Below are positions 35,386-47,838 of a stretch of 64,000 nt of DNA, in pieces. The stretch is from the NCBI GenBank assembly GCA_008921705.1, contig VFFE01007213.1, positions 60,067 to 124,066 of the forward strand, given 5' to 3'. The translations under genes were made by a program, and so were the position numbers. Within the stretch, counting starts at the first letter, position 1. Every line of letters begins with the position of its first letter. The notes under the pieces were generated by a model. It ran no database searches, was not told the origin of the DNA, and saw nothing but the letters and a program-made list of their open reading frames with translations. This DNA is from Burhinus oedicnemus (Eukaryota > Chordata > Aves > Charadriiformes > Burhinidae).

Positions 35386-38300
35386 TAAATAATTATTTGG
35401 GACTAAATTGACAGAGCTTATGTTATCTTATAGGAGAACAGTTGCAGAGAGGATTTCCCATTTCTTGATCTACAGTGGAAGACAACTCCAAAACTATTTT
35501 CTGCTGAGAAGCTCCAAAGCAAAACACGAAGAAGTTGACTGTGTTTTCCTTTCAAATCCAGAGAGACGCAAGCTGGTTAAATAAGACCTTCAAATGCACG
35601 AAGACGTCATCTTCCAACAAGAAGTCATAATGACACAGTAGCGTGGGTTGAAAACTGCAGCCTACTCAGTGAATGACGGGAGTGAGCTGTCTCTACCTGG
35701 CAGATGCTTTCACGGGATATCTATCAGCGATACCTGTCTGCCTGGTCAGATCTTGATACCTTTTTCTGCTCCCTTTTCTCCAGCGCTATCAATTCTGCTC
35801 CGCAAAGGCTGGGACACTGGTGTAGAAGAGACTTAGTGATGCCCTTGGATCAGTAAAAGACCAAATCTTTATGAATATTCCTGTTCTCTTCTGTGCCCAA
35901 AACACAGAGTCCTGTACCGGCCCATGTGTCATGGAAAATAAAATGGGAATGGTAAATATGCATTTTTTTTACGCTGGACAGCCTCTGTCCAGTCTGGACT
36001 CCCAACACCAGACCGTAGCCACACCAACTGCTGACCGGAGAGCTGTTGGCATTTCGGTTGTGTGTCTGCTGTCAACTGGTGGAGACGTGTCCTGATCTCC
36101 ATCAGCTTTCCAAAATCACTTTCTGCTGGCAAAAAAAAAGATTCTCAGACAGAAACTCCCACACTATCAACAACTGCAGTCAGATGAGACAAATCCCACC
36201 TTAGGTGACCCTGAGCCAGATATCTAGTCTCCCTTTAAAAGCGAACTGAAGCCTACAAGGGAGGAGGAACAACCCAAGGACAGGAAGCAGCACAAAATTA
36301 TCCCATTTCTCCCCATTTTCTATTGTTACAGCCTGTGGATGATCTGGGACTACACCACCAAAGCCTGTTAATAGCTTTTATTTATTGCAGTAGCTAGCTA
36401 TAAATCAGTGCACTTATTGTTCTGGGTGCTAAGTAATAAGCATATGTAAATGAGTTTATACGATCAGCTAATAAAAAGATAGACTCTGCCACGCAGAAAC
36501 GAGCATCCAAGACCTACTTTAATTACAGGTATAATTACAATAGCTGGGCAGTCTTTAATGCAAAATGCATACTGCAGAGAGCCTCTAGGAAAGCATTCAG
36601 ACTGGTTTATTAGCCACTTGTTCCGATTTTCTCCCTGCTTTTCAGGCATTAGCTGTGTGGATATAAGTACTTCTCTAGAGGTATGACCATATCCACATGA
36701 AAAGTAGTACTACTTCATCTTTGCATAGTGACAACAGCATTTGCAGTGTAGCAGACCTCAAGTCACCCCGTTGCCATGGGTTTTTGAAAACCCATCAAGC
36801 TGCTATGAAACGCATGCCTCTACATGAGGAAACATCCAGCCAAGTTCCTTCACAGCGTACAGAGTCCGCACATCCGAGTTCATTTAGACGGAGTCCGGAT
36901 GTTAATTTAAAGCAGAAAAAACATTCTTAATTAACACACTTTGTGGATGCTATTGTTCCACAGTAAACAAGTCACGTGACAAATGAATCCCTGAAAAAGA
37001 TTTAAGTTCACTTGAAACAAGGTTGTCTTGTTCTAGAATATACATATTCAGAGGAGAAATTGATAAAGATGAATCAATCTGGATTTGCTCCCTGGAGAGA
37101 GAGGCTATTTCAAAAGCAGAAGTATTTAACTTTTTTAAACAACCCCTCTTGATGGACCCATGAGGAGCAGGAATGTTTCAGACCCGTCGTGCTCAGTTTT
37201 AAAGTCCTCTCCAAATCTTTTCTTTTGGAAAAATTTTTTTTCCTCACCAAACTGGAAATAATTGTCTGTGATATCCGAATTAGTCTGTGCAATTTTTATC
37301 AAGAACATTTGTAATTTAAATTGGATCTGCAAAAGGAAGGGGATAAAAAAAAATATGTTCATTTCATGCTCATTATGTATCTCAGCGAGACTGATGACAT
37401 TTTAATATTAACATTGTTATGGGTTCCATATAAAAAAATTAAGTCTACTTAATATTCCAGACTCTGCTGATTGGAACCCAGTTATTCTTGACAATGGAAA
37501 ATCAATTGGTATTCTAATTAAAAGGAATAGCAGAGAAATAAACAAAACAATAAAAAATAAATATATTCCGTATATTAGATGGAAGCCTGTGTTCACTCCT
37601 TCTGAAGCGTCTCCTCTCCTTTTTCAGTTTTTTCCCAATTGCCTAGTTTGGACTTTGACCTTGAGCTGGAATAACAAAGGTACCTCGGAAAATCAAGGAG
37701 GCACAAGCACCAAACAGTGCCATTGAAGACCATATATTGAAAACTTCAGGAAGGGGCTGCAGCTGGAAATAAGAGGTGATTTCCGTCCTGCCGACAGCCA
37801 CATCGACTCTGTTGCTGAAAATGGGTTTCCCGAGAAAGTCCTAAAGCTATTCTTGTTTGCTTTTGTTGCAAAGGAAAAGCCAAACAGAATTCCCTTTTCA
37901 CAACTTCAGTTAAAAATAGGTTTTCAAAGTAATTTTTCGGCTTCCCCCCCCCTTTATTTTCTCTTTGCATCCTTTTAGCTAGGAACAAAAGGAAGGAAAA
38001 AATGAGAAAAAAAGAAAGGAAAACGCAGCAGAAGGAAGAAAAAAAACCCCATATATTTTAATTCAGGATTTTTAAAAGGAGAAATAACTCATATTGATAA
38101 AAAGATACTTCTTATTAAATGATATACTTAAAGAAAAGTTTCTATTCTAACTCACAGCCTTCCCAGAATCTTCCCTCTCTGAGCTGTGCTTCTCCCAGAA
38201 CTAAGCCCCTTTTTAGACATTCTTATTATATCTTTCCTTAAAATGAAGAGTGTGAGTAAACAGGATTAAATCCCCATTTGCTGACCACAGTGCAGTCTCC

Positions 38301-38633
38301 TATTGACTGCAGACAACTTCAGATCCGGCCAGCTGTGGATGGGAATTGCAGCTCTTTAGATCTAAAGGAATATAAGTGAAGCATTTAAGCAGCATCAGGA
38401 TTTTGACATGAACATGAAGCCTTTTACCCAGACCAAGTCGATAATGCTCAGTCTAGGTGTTTGGCCCACTGCTCTATAAAAGCTCCCCTTCCAAAAGGAT
38501 CTGCCTCTACCATTCCAGACCAGTACATAAAGTATATTAATGCATGCTCAGCTTGGAAGAAACCATCATTCACTGGCTATAGCTATCTTCTTGGCGGTGT
38601 GAAGAGAAGTGACAAACAGCCACAGACACGAGG
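35386..38633. other. Unique non-coding stretch with a short palindrome
   Basis: No gene is recognised. It holds a 20-bp hairpin sequence at 36776-36795. Short frames with no domain occur throughout. Confidence 0.5.
36776..36795. repeat. Perfect 9-bp inverted repeat
   Basis: ATGGGTTTT and AAAACCCAT are separated by two bases, forming a 20-bp near-palindrome. It is too short to imply a function on its own and is not followed by a T-run that would suggest a Pol III unit. Confidence 0.8.
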
Positions 38634-38896
38634 GTCAACAAGGAAAATTCTGATTTGATATTAAGTAGGGAAAAAATCAACATAAGGGTGGGAAAACATT
38701 GAATAAGGTGCCCAGAAAAGTCATGAGATCTCTATACTTGTAGAATATTTAAGTCTTGATTGGACTCCTGAGCAACCTTATCTGACTTTGAAGCTGAAAC
38801 TACCTTCAAGATCAGCCATGCTTTGAGTAGGTTGTTGAAGCAGATCTCCAGGGTTCCCTTCCAGCCTTAGATAACCTGTTATTCTGTGATCATTCT
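38634..38896 (+). mobile_element. Decayed CR1 LINE 3' end
   Basis: A truncated, diverged CR1 copy. Its motifs are TTTGATATTAAGTAGGGAAA (the DIRKNF region), ATAAGGGTGGGAAAACATTG (RVVKHW), TTGATTGGACTCCTGAGCAA and TTCCCTTCCAGCC before a tail reading ATTCTGTGATCATTC at 38881-38895. The order matches the last codons plus the 3' UTR. Several insertions and deletions break every frame. It is older than the copies at 17.2 and 45.3 kb. Confidence 0.85.
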
Positions 38897-41800
38897 CGTT
38901 TCATCTGTTCTCCAGCCCATTACAGGTGAAAGTGCTCCATGCCAGAACATTGCATTGTCCCTTCTGGACTTCACTGTGACAGTGAGGAAGTGAATAAAAA
39001 AAGGAGGGTGGGAAGGATCAGAGACACAGAGAGCAAAAGCTGCTCTGGAATGTCATGACTGTAGTGTAAACTCTGTCTGAATTTTTCATTGTAGCTCCCT
39101 GAGTGATTTAAGGTTGTGTAAACAAGTATTGCCACTGAGAAAGGGAGATCTTCCACTTTGCTGCTCTTACATGTCTTTTCCTAGGAGATCAAGACTCATA
39201 CAAGTAGTGGAAAAGGTAGGGAGGGGAAGAAAGAACAAAAGAAAAATAGGACTGTCAGAGAAGCATTAGGCTGGAAAGGGGTTATTATCTAATTCATCCA
39301 AAGATCAGTCCTGGGATTGAATTTACTTTTTTTTTCATTAATCATGATGATGCAAAAGACAGGAGAGTCTTCACTTCAATACACAAATGCAGAAGGTATT
39401 TTACCTAGCAAGAAGGATCAAGTTATCACAAAGAGAGAAACAAATGACCTTGAGGATAAAAGTATTCAAAATGGGATGAAATTTAACAACATGAGCTGCA
39501 AGAACCAGTAGCAAGAACATGTGCTCTAGGGAAGAAGTTAGTCAGTTGGAAATGATGGAGAAGAAAGTTCTGAGGATGTTAATCAAACTCAGTGGGGTGA
39601 GATCTCTCTCATTTAACATTCACTGTCTGCAACACAGGTGATCACAGGCTAATCACCCCAAAATCCCTTGTTAGTCGATAAAGATTGACTTCCTGTATTG
39701 ACAGAATCAATAACCTGAATCACCTAAACAAATGTTGGTGTCTTCTTCTAGTTAAGAAAGAGAAATAGCACCTTAAACAGCACTGAGTTTATTGACTCAC
39801 TTTCTGTTGAGTCAAGGGAATCTACAGTAACTTGCGCCGATAGATGCTTCCACTCTAGTTACTCATGGTTAACCATACTAATGTGACAAATGCAGCCCTG
39901 GGAAGCAGTCATCGGTATTTTGGAAGGAGATAAAGAATGAATTACATTATTCAGGTCTCAAGTACAACTTTATATGGAAGATCATGCGCAGCTCCAATCA
40001 CATGTGTTCCCAAAGAACAAATTTCACTGTGACCTCATGCAACAAAGATGACAAGGGTTTTGAGGGGAAGGAGAACCTCTCTGACCTAATGCGATGACTA
40101 TATGAGCTAAGCTCATGCAGCCGAACAAAGCGATGGCTGGGCATGAATTGCCTGCTGTCTACAAATGCTCTTGGGAGGGAAATGCCAAGGAATGAGAACT
40201 ATTTGAATTAAAGGACACTACTGCCAAAAGAGCAAATAGATCCAAATTAGCGATACATAAATACAAGAAAGAAATTGGAAGGAGGTTGCAGCTGATTAGA
40301 ACAGGCTTCCATTTGGAGAAACAGGGGAAAACACTGTTTATATTAAAGAGGAAGCTCATTTATTTAAAAAGGGATTTGGAGACAGGATGGTCATTGCCAA
40401 CAGGACACCAGATGCAGTGCACCAGGAGACCAATATTATTTCTAGGTTCTCATATACCTTCATAAGACATCGTTTGTGCATGAAAGACCACCCACCTCTA
40501 ATGGCAGATGAACACGCTCCAGAGGTCAAATGAGGAATTCTTCCTGGCTTTACTGTGAAGTGCAGCAAAATTCAAATACAGACAAAATGTAATAGCCCCA
40601 GACTGAATGTAGCTGCTGCCTCAGGGCTAAAGTACGTAATGTGGTGGCGAAAGTACAATGTGGTTCTGTAATACCTGCAATTCGTCAGGGCTCCAATATT
40701 GTGTCCGCTAAAAAAAAATAAAATTGTCATTCCATCACCAAAATCTGCAATACTGCAGTGTTAGACATCCCACTGGTTTGGAAAAATCCCTCCAGTAAAT
40801 CTCCTTTAGCTGGTAGCACCTTACTCTTCTGGAAGAACAAATTAGTTTCTTTTTTTTTCCTCCCTCCAGTTACTGTCCACCAGCTCATCAGACAACACCC
40901 TGAGGAGGCAGCATGAACGTGTCACTTTTCTGAGACGTGACTTAAATATTCCCAAATAATCCCTTCTACATCTTACACCTCTGTTTAACACTGGTTTCTT
41001 AGGCTTTCCACAGCCCAACCTAGTGAAGGAGAAAATTAACTAAATAAATATGGACAGATTTTAGCAGCCTGCTCATCTGACTTTATTATTTATGCTGAAT
41101 TGCCTCTAAGTTCTTTGCCCAGCCTTCAGTTTGGCTGCCACTCAACCAAGGTGCCAGAAGAGTTGAAAGCCATGATGTCTTTAGAGCTGATAGAAGGATA
41201 AATCCCCTCTGACACAATCAGTGCCTCTTGCTAATTGTTTCTGGCTCATCCTGACAAGCAATTAGTTTTAATAGCCCAGCTAAGTTAGCTCTGATGATGT
41301 GATATCAGTATCAATCACATTAATGACCCATCTGCTAGGAAGCCAAGGCAAACTATTACCAAGACCAGCTTCAGCCCATAAGAAGTCTGGGTGGCTATCA
41401 ACGCACGGCTGTGCCGTTATTTCTAAGTTGGAGAGCAGCTGATTCATGTCTGAGCGATGTTTTTAACCAAGCAGAAGTTTACATCCGTCCCATCCAAATG
41501 TAGGCCCTTTCCACTAGCATTTGCTCTAGTCCTGCTGAAATCAATAAAGAGAAACGGGGACCTCCAGATGGCCACCGATGAGCTGAATTGTCCCTGGAAG
41601 GCACTCATCATTCATCGATGGAAGCTGGATAGCCCCATAATGTAGGTACTTCACTTCAGTGCTTAAAATCAGGTGGGTTGAACGTGGGCCTCTGTGCATT
41701 GAGAGCATCAAGAGCTAAATTCAGCAACATCACATGGTTATAAAAGTCTGTTTGTTTTATATATTTTTCTGGCCCCTATTGCTGGAACGACACAGTGCCT

Positions 41801-42359
41801 TCTCTTTATTAGAATGTTTATCCTCATGCCTCTCCTCAGAGTAATGCAAGCGTTATTATTAGACTGTGTTGAAGCATCAAAATTGTGGTTTGTGGGAAAT
41901 GGCAGTGTTTTAAAATCAGGTTTTGTAAAAAATTAAAACGGAAATAGACATTCAAATACAAGTCTGAAAAACAGGGTTTCTGAGGAAGATGCTTTTTCGG
42001 AAAATTTTCTCAGAATTCTGAATCTTCCATTTTAAGTTCTGTTTATTGCTGGTATATGATGTGCATCTTATTTCATCGTAGCAATAATTAGTGTGCTGTC
42101 TAGATTTTTAATGAGATTGTTCATACCCAAGTCTCAAAACTTTTAAAAAGCTTGCACAATTATCTTGTTTTACAGACAGGGAAAATGGGGCACAGATAAA
42201 TAATTTGGTAACTAAGAGTTTAGTGATAATTTCTCAGCAAACTCTCCCGTCCTCCTAAATATCTGTGCCTCTTTTTTATTTAAATCTGTTACTTCCTTTT
42301 CCTCCTAGACCACCTTTTCCTACAGCTTCTAATGGGATGATAGACCTTCTCTCCATTCA
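38897..42359. other. Unique non-coding stretch
   Basis: No gene is seen. A possible CR1-type 3' end remnant lies at about 39250-39325 (antisense, with a GCTGGAAAGGGG block and TCATCCAAAGATCAGTCCTG). It is too short and decayed to be sure. At 41231-41265 CTAATTG and CAATTAG form an inverted pair in an AT-rich neighbourhood. Confidence 0.5.
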
Positions 42360-42778
42360 GAATCACAGAATCCCCGGGGTTGGAAGGGACCTCTGGAGAT
42401 CATCTAGTCCAACCCCCCTGCCAGAGCAGGGTCACCTACAGCAGGTTGCACAGGATGGCATCCAGGTGGGTTTGGAATGTCTCCAGAGTCGGAGACTCCA
42501 CCACCTCTCTGGGCAGCCTCTGCCAGTGCTCTGTCACCCTCAAAGCAAAGAAGTTCCTCCTCAGGTTCAAGTGGAACTTCCTACATTCAAATTTGTGCCC
42601 GTTACCTCTTGTCCTGTCACTGGGCACCACTGCCAAAAGACTGGTGCCATCCTCCCGGCACCCTCCCTTGAAGTATTTGTAAGCATTGATGAGATGCCCC
42701 CTCAGCCTTCTCTTCTCCAGACTCAGAAGACCCAAGTCCCTCAGCCTTTCCTCATGAGGAAGATGTTCCAGTCCCCCC
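42360..42778 (-). mobile_element. CR1 LINE 3' half, antisense
   Basis: Well preserved copy. The minus strand reads [39 protein letters not shown] (in segments), [52 protein letters not shown] from 42735 down to 42436, then a stop and the 3' UTR, ending at AATCACAGAAT (42361). The left edge has only one clear tail unit. The opposite strand shows an unrelated 201-codon frame (42265-42870) that is only the shadow of this copy. The frame has stayed open over 99 codons, suggesting moderate age. Confidence 0.94.
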
Positions 42779-45308
42779 CATTAACAGACACACCAAAAAT
42801 CGCTGTGGAAATCACTGCAGCAGGTTTGATTGACACCAGGATCTTCAATGAAAACACATCTGGGCATTAGATTGGTCTGCTAAGAAAGCCAGAAGCACTG
42901 CAGACAAGCTAAAAAATATCTAATCACCGTGTAAGGGGCTCCAGGGCTGTGGTATGACGCAGATTGTAAATACAGGTATGTAAAGAAAACTTTATCACAG
43001 GATGTTTTATCTCTCAGCTGGGTTCCTACCCCCTTCCTCTAAATCACCGGGTTAGAAAGAGGATGCTGGACTCAAGAGGTTGCTTGCCAAAGAGAATTGC
43101 GATTAAAAAAATTGTTAGAAATTAAAAGGATCAAAGCATTAGAGGACCCCTCCCAAACAGCTGCTGATCAAAGAGCCACAGAGCGAACAGAACACAGTTA
43201 TTATGAGAAAAGCTATCGGGAGGGATGGTGGATTAGAGGTGTTTCAGGTGGAAGGCAGCAGTGTTAGGAGTTAATGAATTCCACGAAAAATAAAAAAAAA
43301 AAAAGAAAAAAACCAAAAACAGGCAAAACCCACTCTCATACAGCTTTATCGATTTTTCACCACACTAACTTCACATTAAGCAAGAGCAGGTCACAGCCGA
43401 GTCAGGACTAATGAAAATATAATTGTAGCCAGTGTGGGAGAGTGGACTTTTTGCTGTTGCGTTAAAGGTGAGTCTTTGATACAGAGGCAGAAGCAAATAG
43501 CTCAGTTTTGCTTCGTTTTTCCGCAGCGGCTTTATTCAGCCTCATTTCTCAAAACACTGATTTTCAAAGGGAGAGATATTCTCGTTTGCCACAGGCGTAC
43601 ACACTTGCTCTGGATCCAGCATATGGGAGAGCTGTGAGGTCCCTCTCCCGGCGTGGAGGGAATAAAATGAAGCAGGAGGAACGCACAAAACGGAGACAAC
43701 TCTTGTCCTTTGCTCTGTATCCTGCAGCTCGGGGCGGGTACAGATGCCCTTGCTGGATATGGGGTCAAATCCCATCATCAAAAAAAGGGTTAAACACTGG
43801 GCATATGTCTTTTTTAGTAAATTAAACAGTCCTGTGAAAAGTCCCAGGCTCTGACTTCGATGCCGTTGTGCTGTTAGAATAGTCCATGCCAAGAGCTCGT
43901 TCCCCTGTGCACTTCTCAGTCATGGGCCAGGACGTAGTGCAGATCAAAGACCATCCCCAGCAAGCAGTATGGATAAGAATACCTTGTTTTGGAAAGCAAA
44001 AGAGCTAAATAATAGGAAATAATGTTGCTATGTGCCAGCTGGCACGTGTCCCAGAGAATTTTCCTCAAGCAAGTTTAATTTTCTAACACGGGCTGGGTCC
44101 CTCAGCCCCAGTGCCCTCACCCTCCTGAGGCTGGCTGAGAACTGTCAGATCCCCCTGCTTTCCCCACCACGCACTTGTGCTCCACAGCGCAATGGTGCCT
44201 GGGATTTCTCTCTTGGCTTTAGCGAAAAGTCTTTTACGGAGTTTTCTGGAAGAATTTTCCTGCCCTAAACTCCATTGAGGAAAAAGGGAGCAGGAACTCC
44301 AGATGGGTTGACTTGCTTGGGGAAAGAAGCCTGCGTTTCAGGCAACCAAATTTATTTATCCATGATGAATCACTGCTCTTGGATGGTGAGATGCCCTCCC
44401 CTTCTCCCCGAACACACAGAGAAAAAATTACAAAGGCTTTCCCAGTGCTGTTCGCTTTTATCAACACTGTAATTTGCTGAAGAGTTTTATAACTGGAGGA
44501 TTGCTAAAATATAAATTATATGTGTTAAATTGTATGTGTTCATGTGTGCACACCCACATGCCAGGAGGTATGTCACATGTGAAAGGGACTGCATACCTTG
44601 GTGCGGGTATAGCAACCCGTACCATTCGTATCCTGGGTGGCTATGCAATAATTTTAAAGGCATCCGAAAATTCTCCTGGAGTACGGTCTACTGAGCAGAA
44701 AGAAAATCCATTCTCCCCTCTCGAGCTTTTTATAGCAAAGGTGACGAGGAGTCAAATTCAAGCAACGTTAGAAAGTTCTGCCCGCACATCTCATCTCTTT
44801 CTAGGTTTTTTTAAACCACGCTTGTCATCGTGGTATCTGAGCTGAGTATCTCAAGCTGGCTTCAAAGCCCAAGCCAAGCATTACTTCAAAGCTTTAATGC
44901 ATTTTTCAGTACGCTGCAACATTAAAATGAACTTGAAACGTATTTCTGAGCTGATGCAATTGCTGAGTGTTCTGATCAGAGAAGTATTTCCTCTTTATTG
45001 GGATATACTTACTGACCGAGAGTGTATCCGCTTGGGCTGAAAGCCATTGTGTTTTGTGTTATTTTTTACACAGAATCACTGAAGAGGCAGGAATTTTCAT
45101 ATTGATGAAAAGAAACTTCTCATTCAGATGGGTTTGGTTCTTCATTTCTGTAGAAACTTATTGTTTGCCCCATACAAGGTGAGAGAAGAACTCTCTCCCA
45201 CACAGTGGGAACAAAGAACTACAAGGGAGCACGTCAAGACCAGTTTTCCCCCCAGGAGTGCAGGCATTGGTGTAATAACAGATTCCAGAAAAACCTACAT
45301 CCTTTCAA
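42779..45308. other. Unique non-coding stretch with A-rich tract
   Basis: No gene is recognised. An A-rich tract lies at 43285-43320. Frames at 43508-43825, 43542-43892 (minus) and 44474-44845 have no domain and overlap each other. Confidence 0.5.
43285..43320. repeat. A-rich low-complexity tract
   Basis: About 36 bases of mostly A with single T, G or C interruptions. It could be the poly-A end of an unrecognised retrosequence, but no such sequence is visible on its left. Confidence 0.75.
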
Positions 45309-45728
45309 TGGAGAATAAGTCTTATGAGGAGCGGCTGAGGGAATTAGGATTGTTTAGTCTGGAGAAGAGAAGGCTGAGAGGAGACCTTATAGCTCTCTGC
45401 AACTACCTGAGAGGAGGGTGTAGTGAGATGGGAGCTGGTCTCTTCTCCCAAGTAACTAGCGAGAGGACAAGAGGAAATGGGTTCAAGTTGCACCAGGGGA
45501 GGTTTAGGCTGGACATTAGGAAAAAAATTTTCACTGACAGAGTCATCAACCATTGGAAGAGGCTGCCCAGGGAGGTGGTTGAGTCACCATCCCTAGATGT
45601 ATTTAAAACTCATGTAGATGTGGTGCTTAGAGACATGGTTTAGTGGCAGTCCTGGTAGAGTAGGGTCACTGGTTGGACTAGACAATCTTGAAGGTCTTTT
45701 CCAACCTAAACGATTCTATGATTCTATG
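45309..45728 (+). mobile_element. CR1 LINE 3' end with intact ORF2 C-terminus
   Basis: Starts within ORF2 and keeps one open frame from [23 protein letters not shown] through [55 protein letters not shown] to VVLRDMV and its stop at 45643. It then has the 3' UTR and two perfect ATTCTATG units at 45713-45728. It is the least damaged copy in the window, so probably among the youngest, and shares its ending with the copies at 1.8 and 17.2 kb. An upstream open frame beginning at 45128 is unrelated unique sequence that happens to be in phase. Confidence 0.95.
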
Positions 45729-47461
45729 AATTCCAGAAACCCCAAAACTCCATAATAAGTGTAAGATTGTTTTACAAAAGATTGAAAGTCCCAAAACCAC
45801 GCTGTATCTAGAGAGTCCCTGGCTAATATACAGCCCAACTGGAGACTAAGGACCCTTTCAGCTTTTCTGGTTTGAAATGAAAGTATGCTTTAGAGGTATG
45901 TTTTTCTTCCAGTAGCAAAGACTCTCTTCTGGTAAGGCAATATTCAACATCCAGGTGGGAAATGTTTGTGATTTTGAGCTGAAAGTTTTCTGTTTCAGTT
46001 CAGTTCACATTGCCAAGCGATGCACAGAGGTGAAGGGAAGAGAAACACTATTTAGATAATCTGAATGTTTGTAACAAGGAATGAAAGGCTGAAACTGGAC
46101 AAAGAAGCCTGACTGTGCAGGTTCTTTCTTCAGGTCCTTTTAACTCTCCAGAGTGCTCTAAAGCAGGAAAGATTGTTCTCCCTAACTTAGAGTTTTCAAC
46201 CATGAACCCTGAACCTCAACTTATGTGTGAGCAACTTCCACATAACACCAACGACAAACTGCCCAGCAGGCTTTACGTACTCTCTGAGACACCTCCTTTC
46301 CTGAAATGTGAAGACAGTTTGTGGTAGGATGCCCTTGTTTTCATTACGGTAGGCTACCTGCACTTTCATTACAGGTCAAGAGGTGAGCGTGAAGTTGTAC
46401 ATCCATTGCATCCGAGTTCATACAAGATCTTGGACCTGAAGAGATACAATAACATCAGCATGTCACCAGGAGATAAAATGGTGGTCAAAGACAGATGTGA
46501 CTGCCTCAGAAGGTGTTATGCAAGCATGATCTATTGGTTTCTGGATTTAAACTGGTATCTTCATGAAGTGTTCTGCTGGAGTATGCAGATGGACATATAG
46601 ATTGTCACTGTCCCTGGCATAGTTGACACTCTATTATGCTTAAAGAGGTACATTTTATACCAAAAGAATTACGTCCTAGAACTGCCTAACCCTTTCCATG
46701 GTCTATCTACAGAGAAAGCCTAGACGAATAGCTGAGACGGGGTGCCTCAACTGCAGACACAATCCCAACTAACCATCAGATTGGGTGGCGTGACTCTCAC
46801 CTCAATTGAGCAACTGTTGAGCTCTCTTCCTAAGAGCAAGGAAGAGATCCCAGATTTCCCAGCATCCAAACACCTGGACCATGCTTCCCTTACTGAAGAC
46901 AGTTTCCTTGTAGGTGAGTAATTGGTGAAAATCCCCAGCACACACTACTGGAAAGCAGAGATAGCAAAAAAAGGGATAATGTAAAGGGCAGTATTGAACT
47001 CAAGTGCAAGAGACTGAGACACATCCCCTTACTTCTGTCTTTCTTCCATGGAAAGCACAATTAACAGAAGCCAATGAGGCTTGGAGACATTTCTGCAGTC
47101 TCTGTGTGATCTGAATCTCAGTCTCTGTGAATATTTGCCATTATTTCAGTAGATCATGATTTTGCCGAGAAAAGAGAGCACCAGAAAAAGGGAAAAGCCT
47201 CCCTGTGTTGCCAAGCTGATCAAATCATACGTATGGATCCTGTTTCAGGAGGGACCTTGAGCACACAGTGCCTAGAACAGACTGACCGATATTCACTCCA
47301 CTAGTTTGGGGGTTTTTTTAGCTGAATATGGGTACTTTGCATTTAAGTCAACCCTTGGCTGGGTTTCAGGTCTGGAGAATGGCTGAAAGAGTTTTCCTAG
47401 AAACCTGGTGCCTTCCTCCTACTTCGGACTCTCTTTCTATAGCTCTAGCAATTTCTGGACT
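45729..47461. other. Unique non-coding stretch
   Basis: No gene, RNA or repeat is recognised. Short frames only. Confidence 0.5.
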
Positions 47462-47776
47462 TGTCGTGTTAATTAGTGTGTGTAATTGGGCATTCTGGTA
47501 GAATGCAGCAAACCCGGTAAGAAGCAGGCAATGCTTAAAAGTTCAAAGCTTACCTTTATTTCAACCAGCCTTCTTATATATTCAGCCTTGTTTCACTCTA
47601 TCAGTCAGTTGCTGAACAGAAGGATAAGGCTCTTTATTCCAACCTCATACTTACCTAGCCCCCGGGCAGCTCCAACCCCCTCCTTTTAATTATCACTCCA
47701 AAAGCATAGAGCCCACGGTTACATGAGTCACAAATTATATCTCCCGGCAGTGCATAATGCTCCTTTTCACACCTAC
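47462..47776 (-). mobile_element. Candidate antisense retroviral-type LTR
   Basis: A 315-base segment that reads like a short LTR on the minus strand. It would start TGTAGGTG and end CACGACA. It has a TATATAAG-type TATA motif (complement at 47573-47580) closely followed by an AATAAA signal (47555-47560) and then about 90 bases that would be R and U5. No convincing target duplication was found (GGACT on one side, GAGGA on the other), and no internal retroviral sequence is next to it. It could be a solo LTR of an ERVK-like or other family, or a chance arrangement. Confidence 0.4.
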
Positions 47777-47803
47777 AGAGGATGAGTCATTAAAAAATTG
47801 GGG

Positions 47804-47838
47804 AAAAAAAAAAAAGAAGAAAAAAAAAAAAAGGAAAA
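47804..47838. repeat. A-rich tract
   Basis: Two A-runs of about 12 and 13 bases separated by GAAG, directly right of the candidate LTR. Likely to vary in length and to be error-prone in sequencing. Confidence 0.8.

Noticed and set aside
38474..38482. TATA-box-like CTATAAAAG
   Set aside because: Isolated motif with no initiator, downstream gene or CpG-rich context.
39250..39325. Possible old CR1 tail, antisense
   Set aside because: About 75 bases of partial resemblance with no diagnostic tail; mentioned in the block description but not called.
42265..42870. 201-codon plus-strand frame, the longest frame without Ns
   Set aside because: It lies opposite the antisense CR1 copy at 42360-42778 and is the complement shadow of CR1 ORF2 and UTR.
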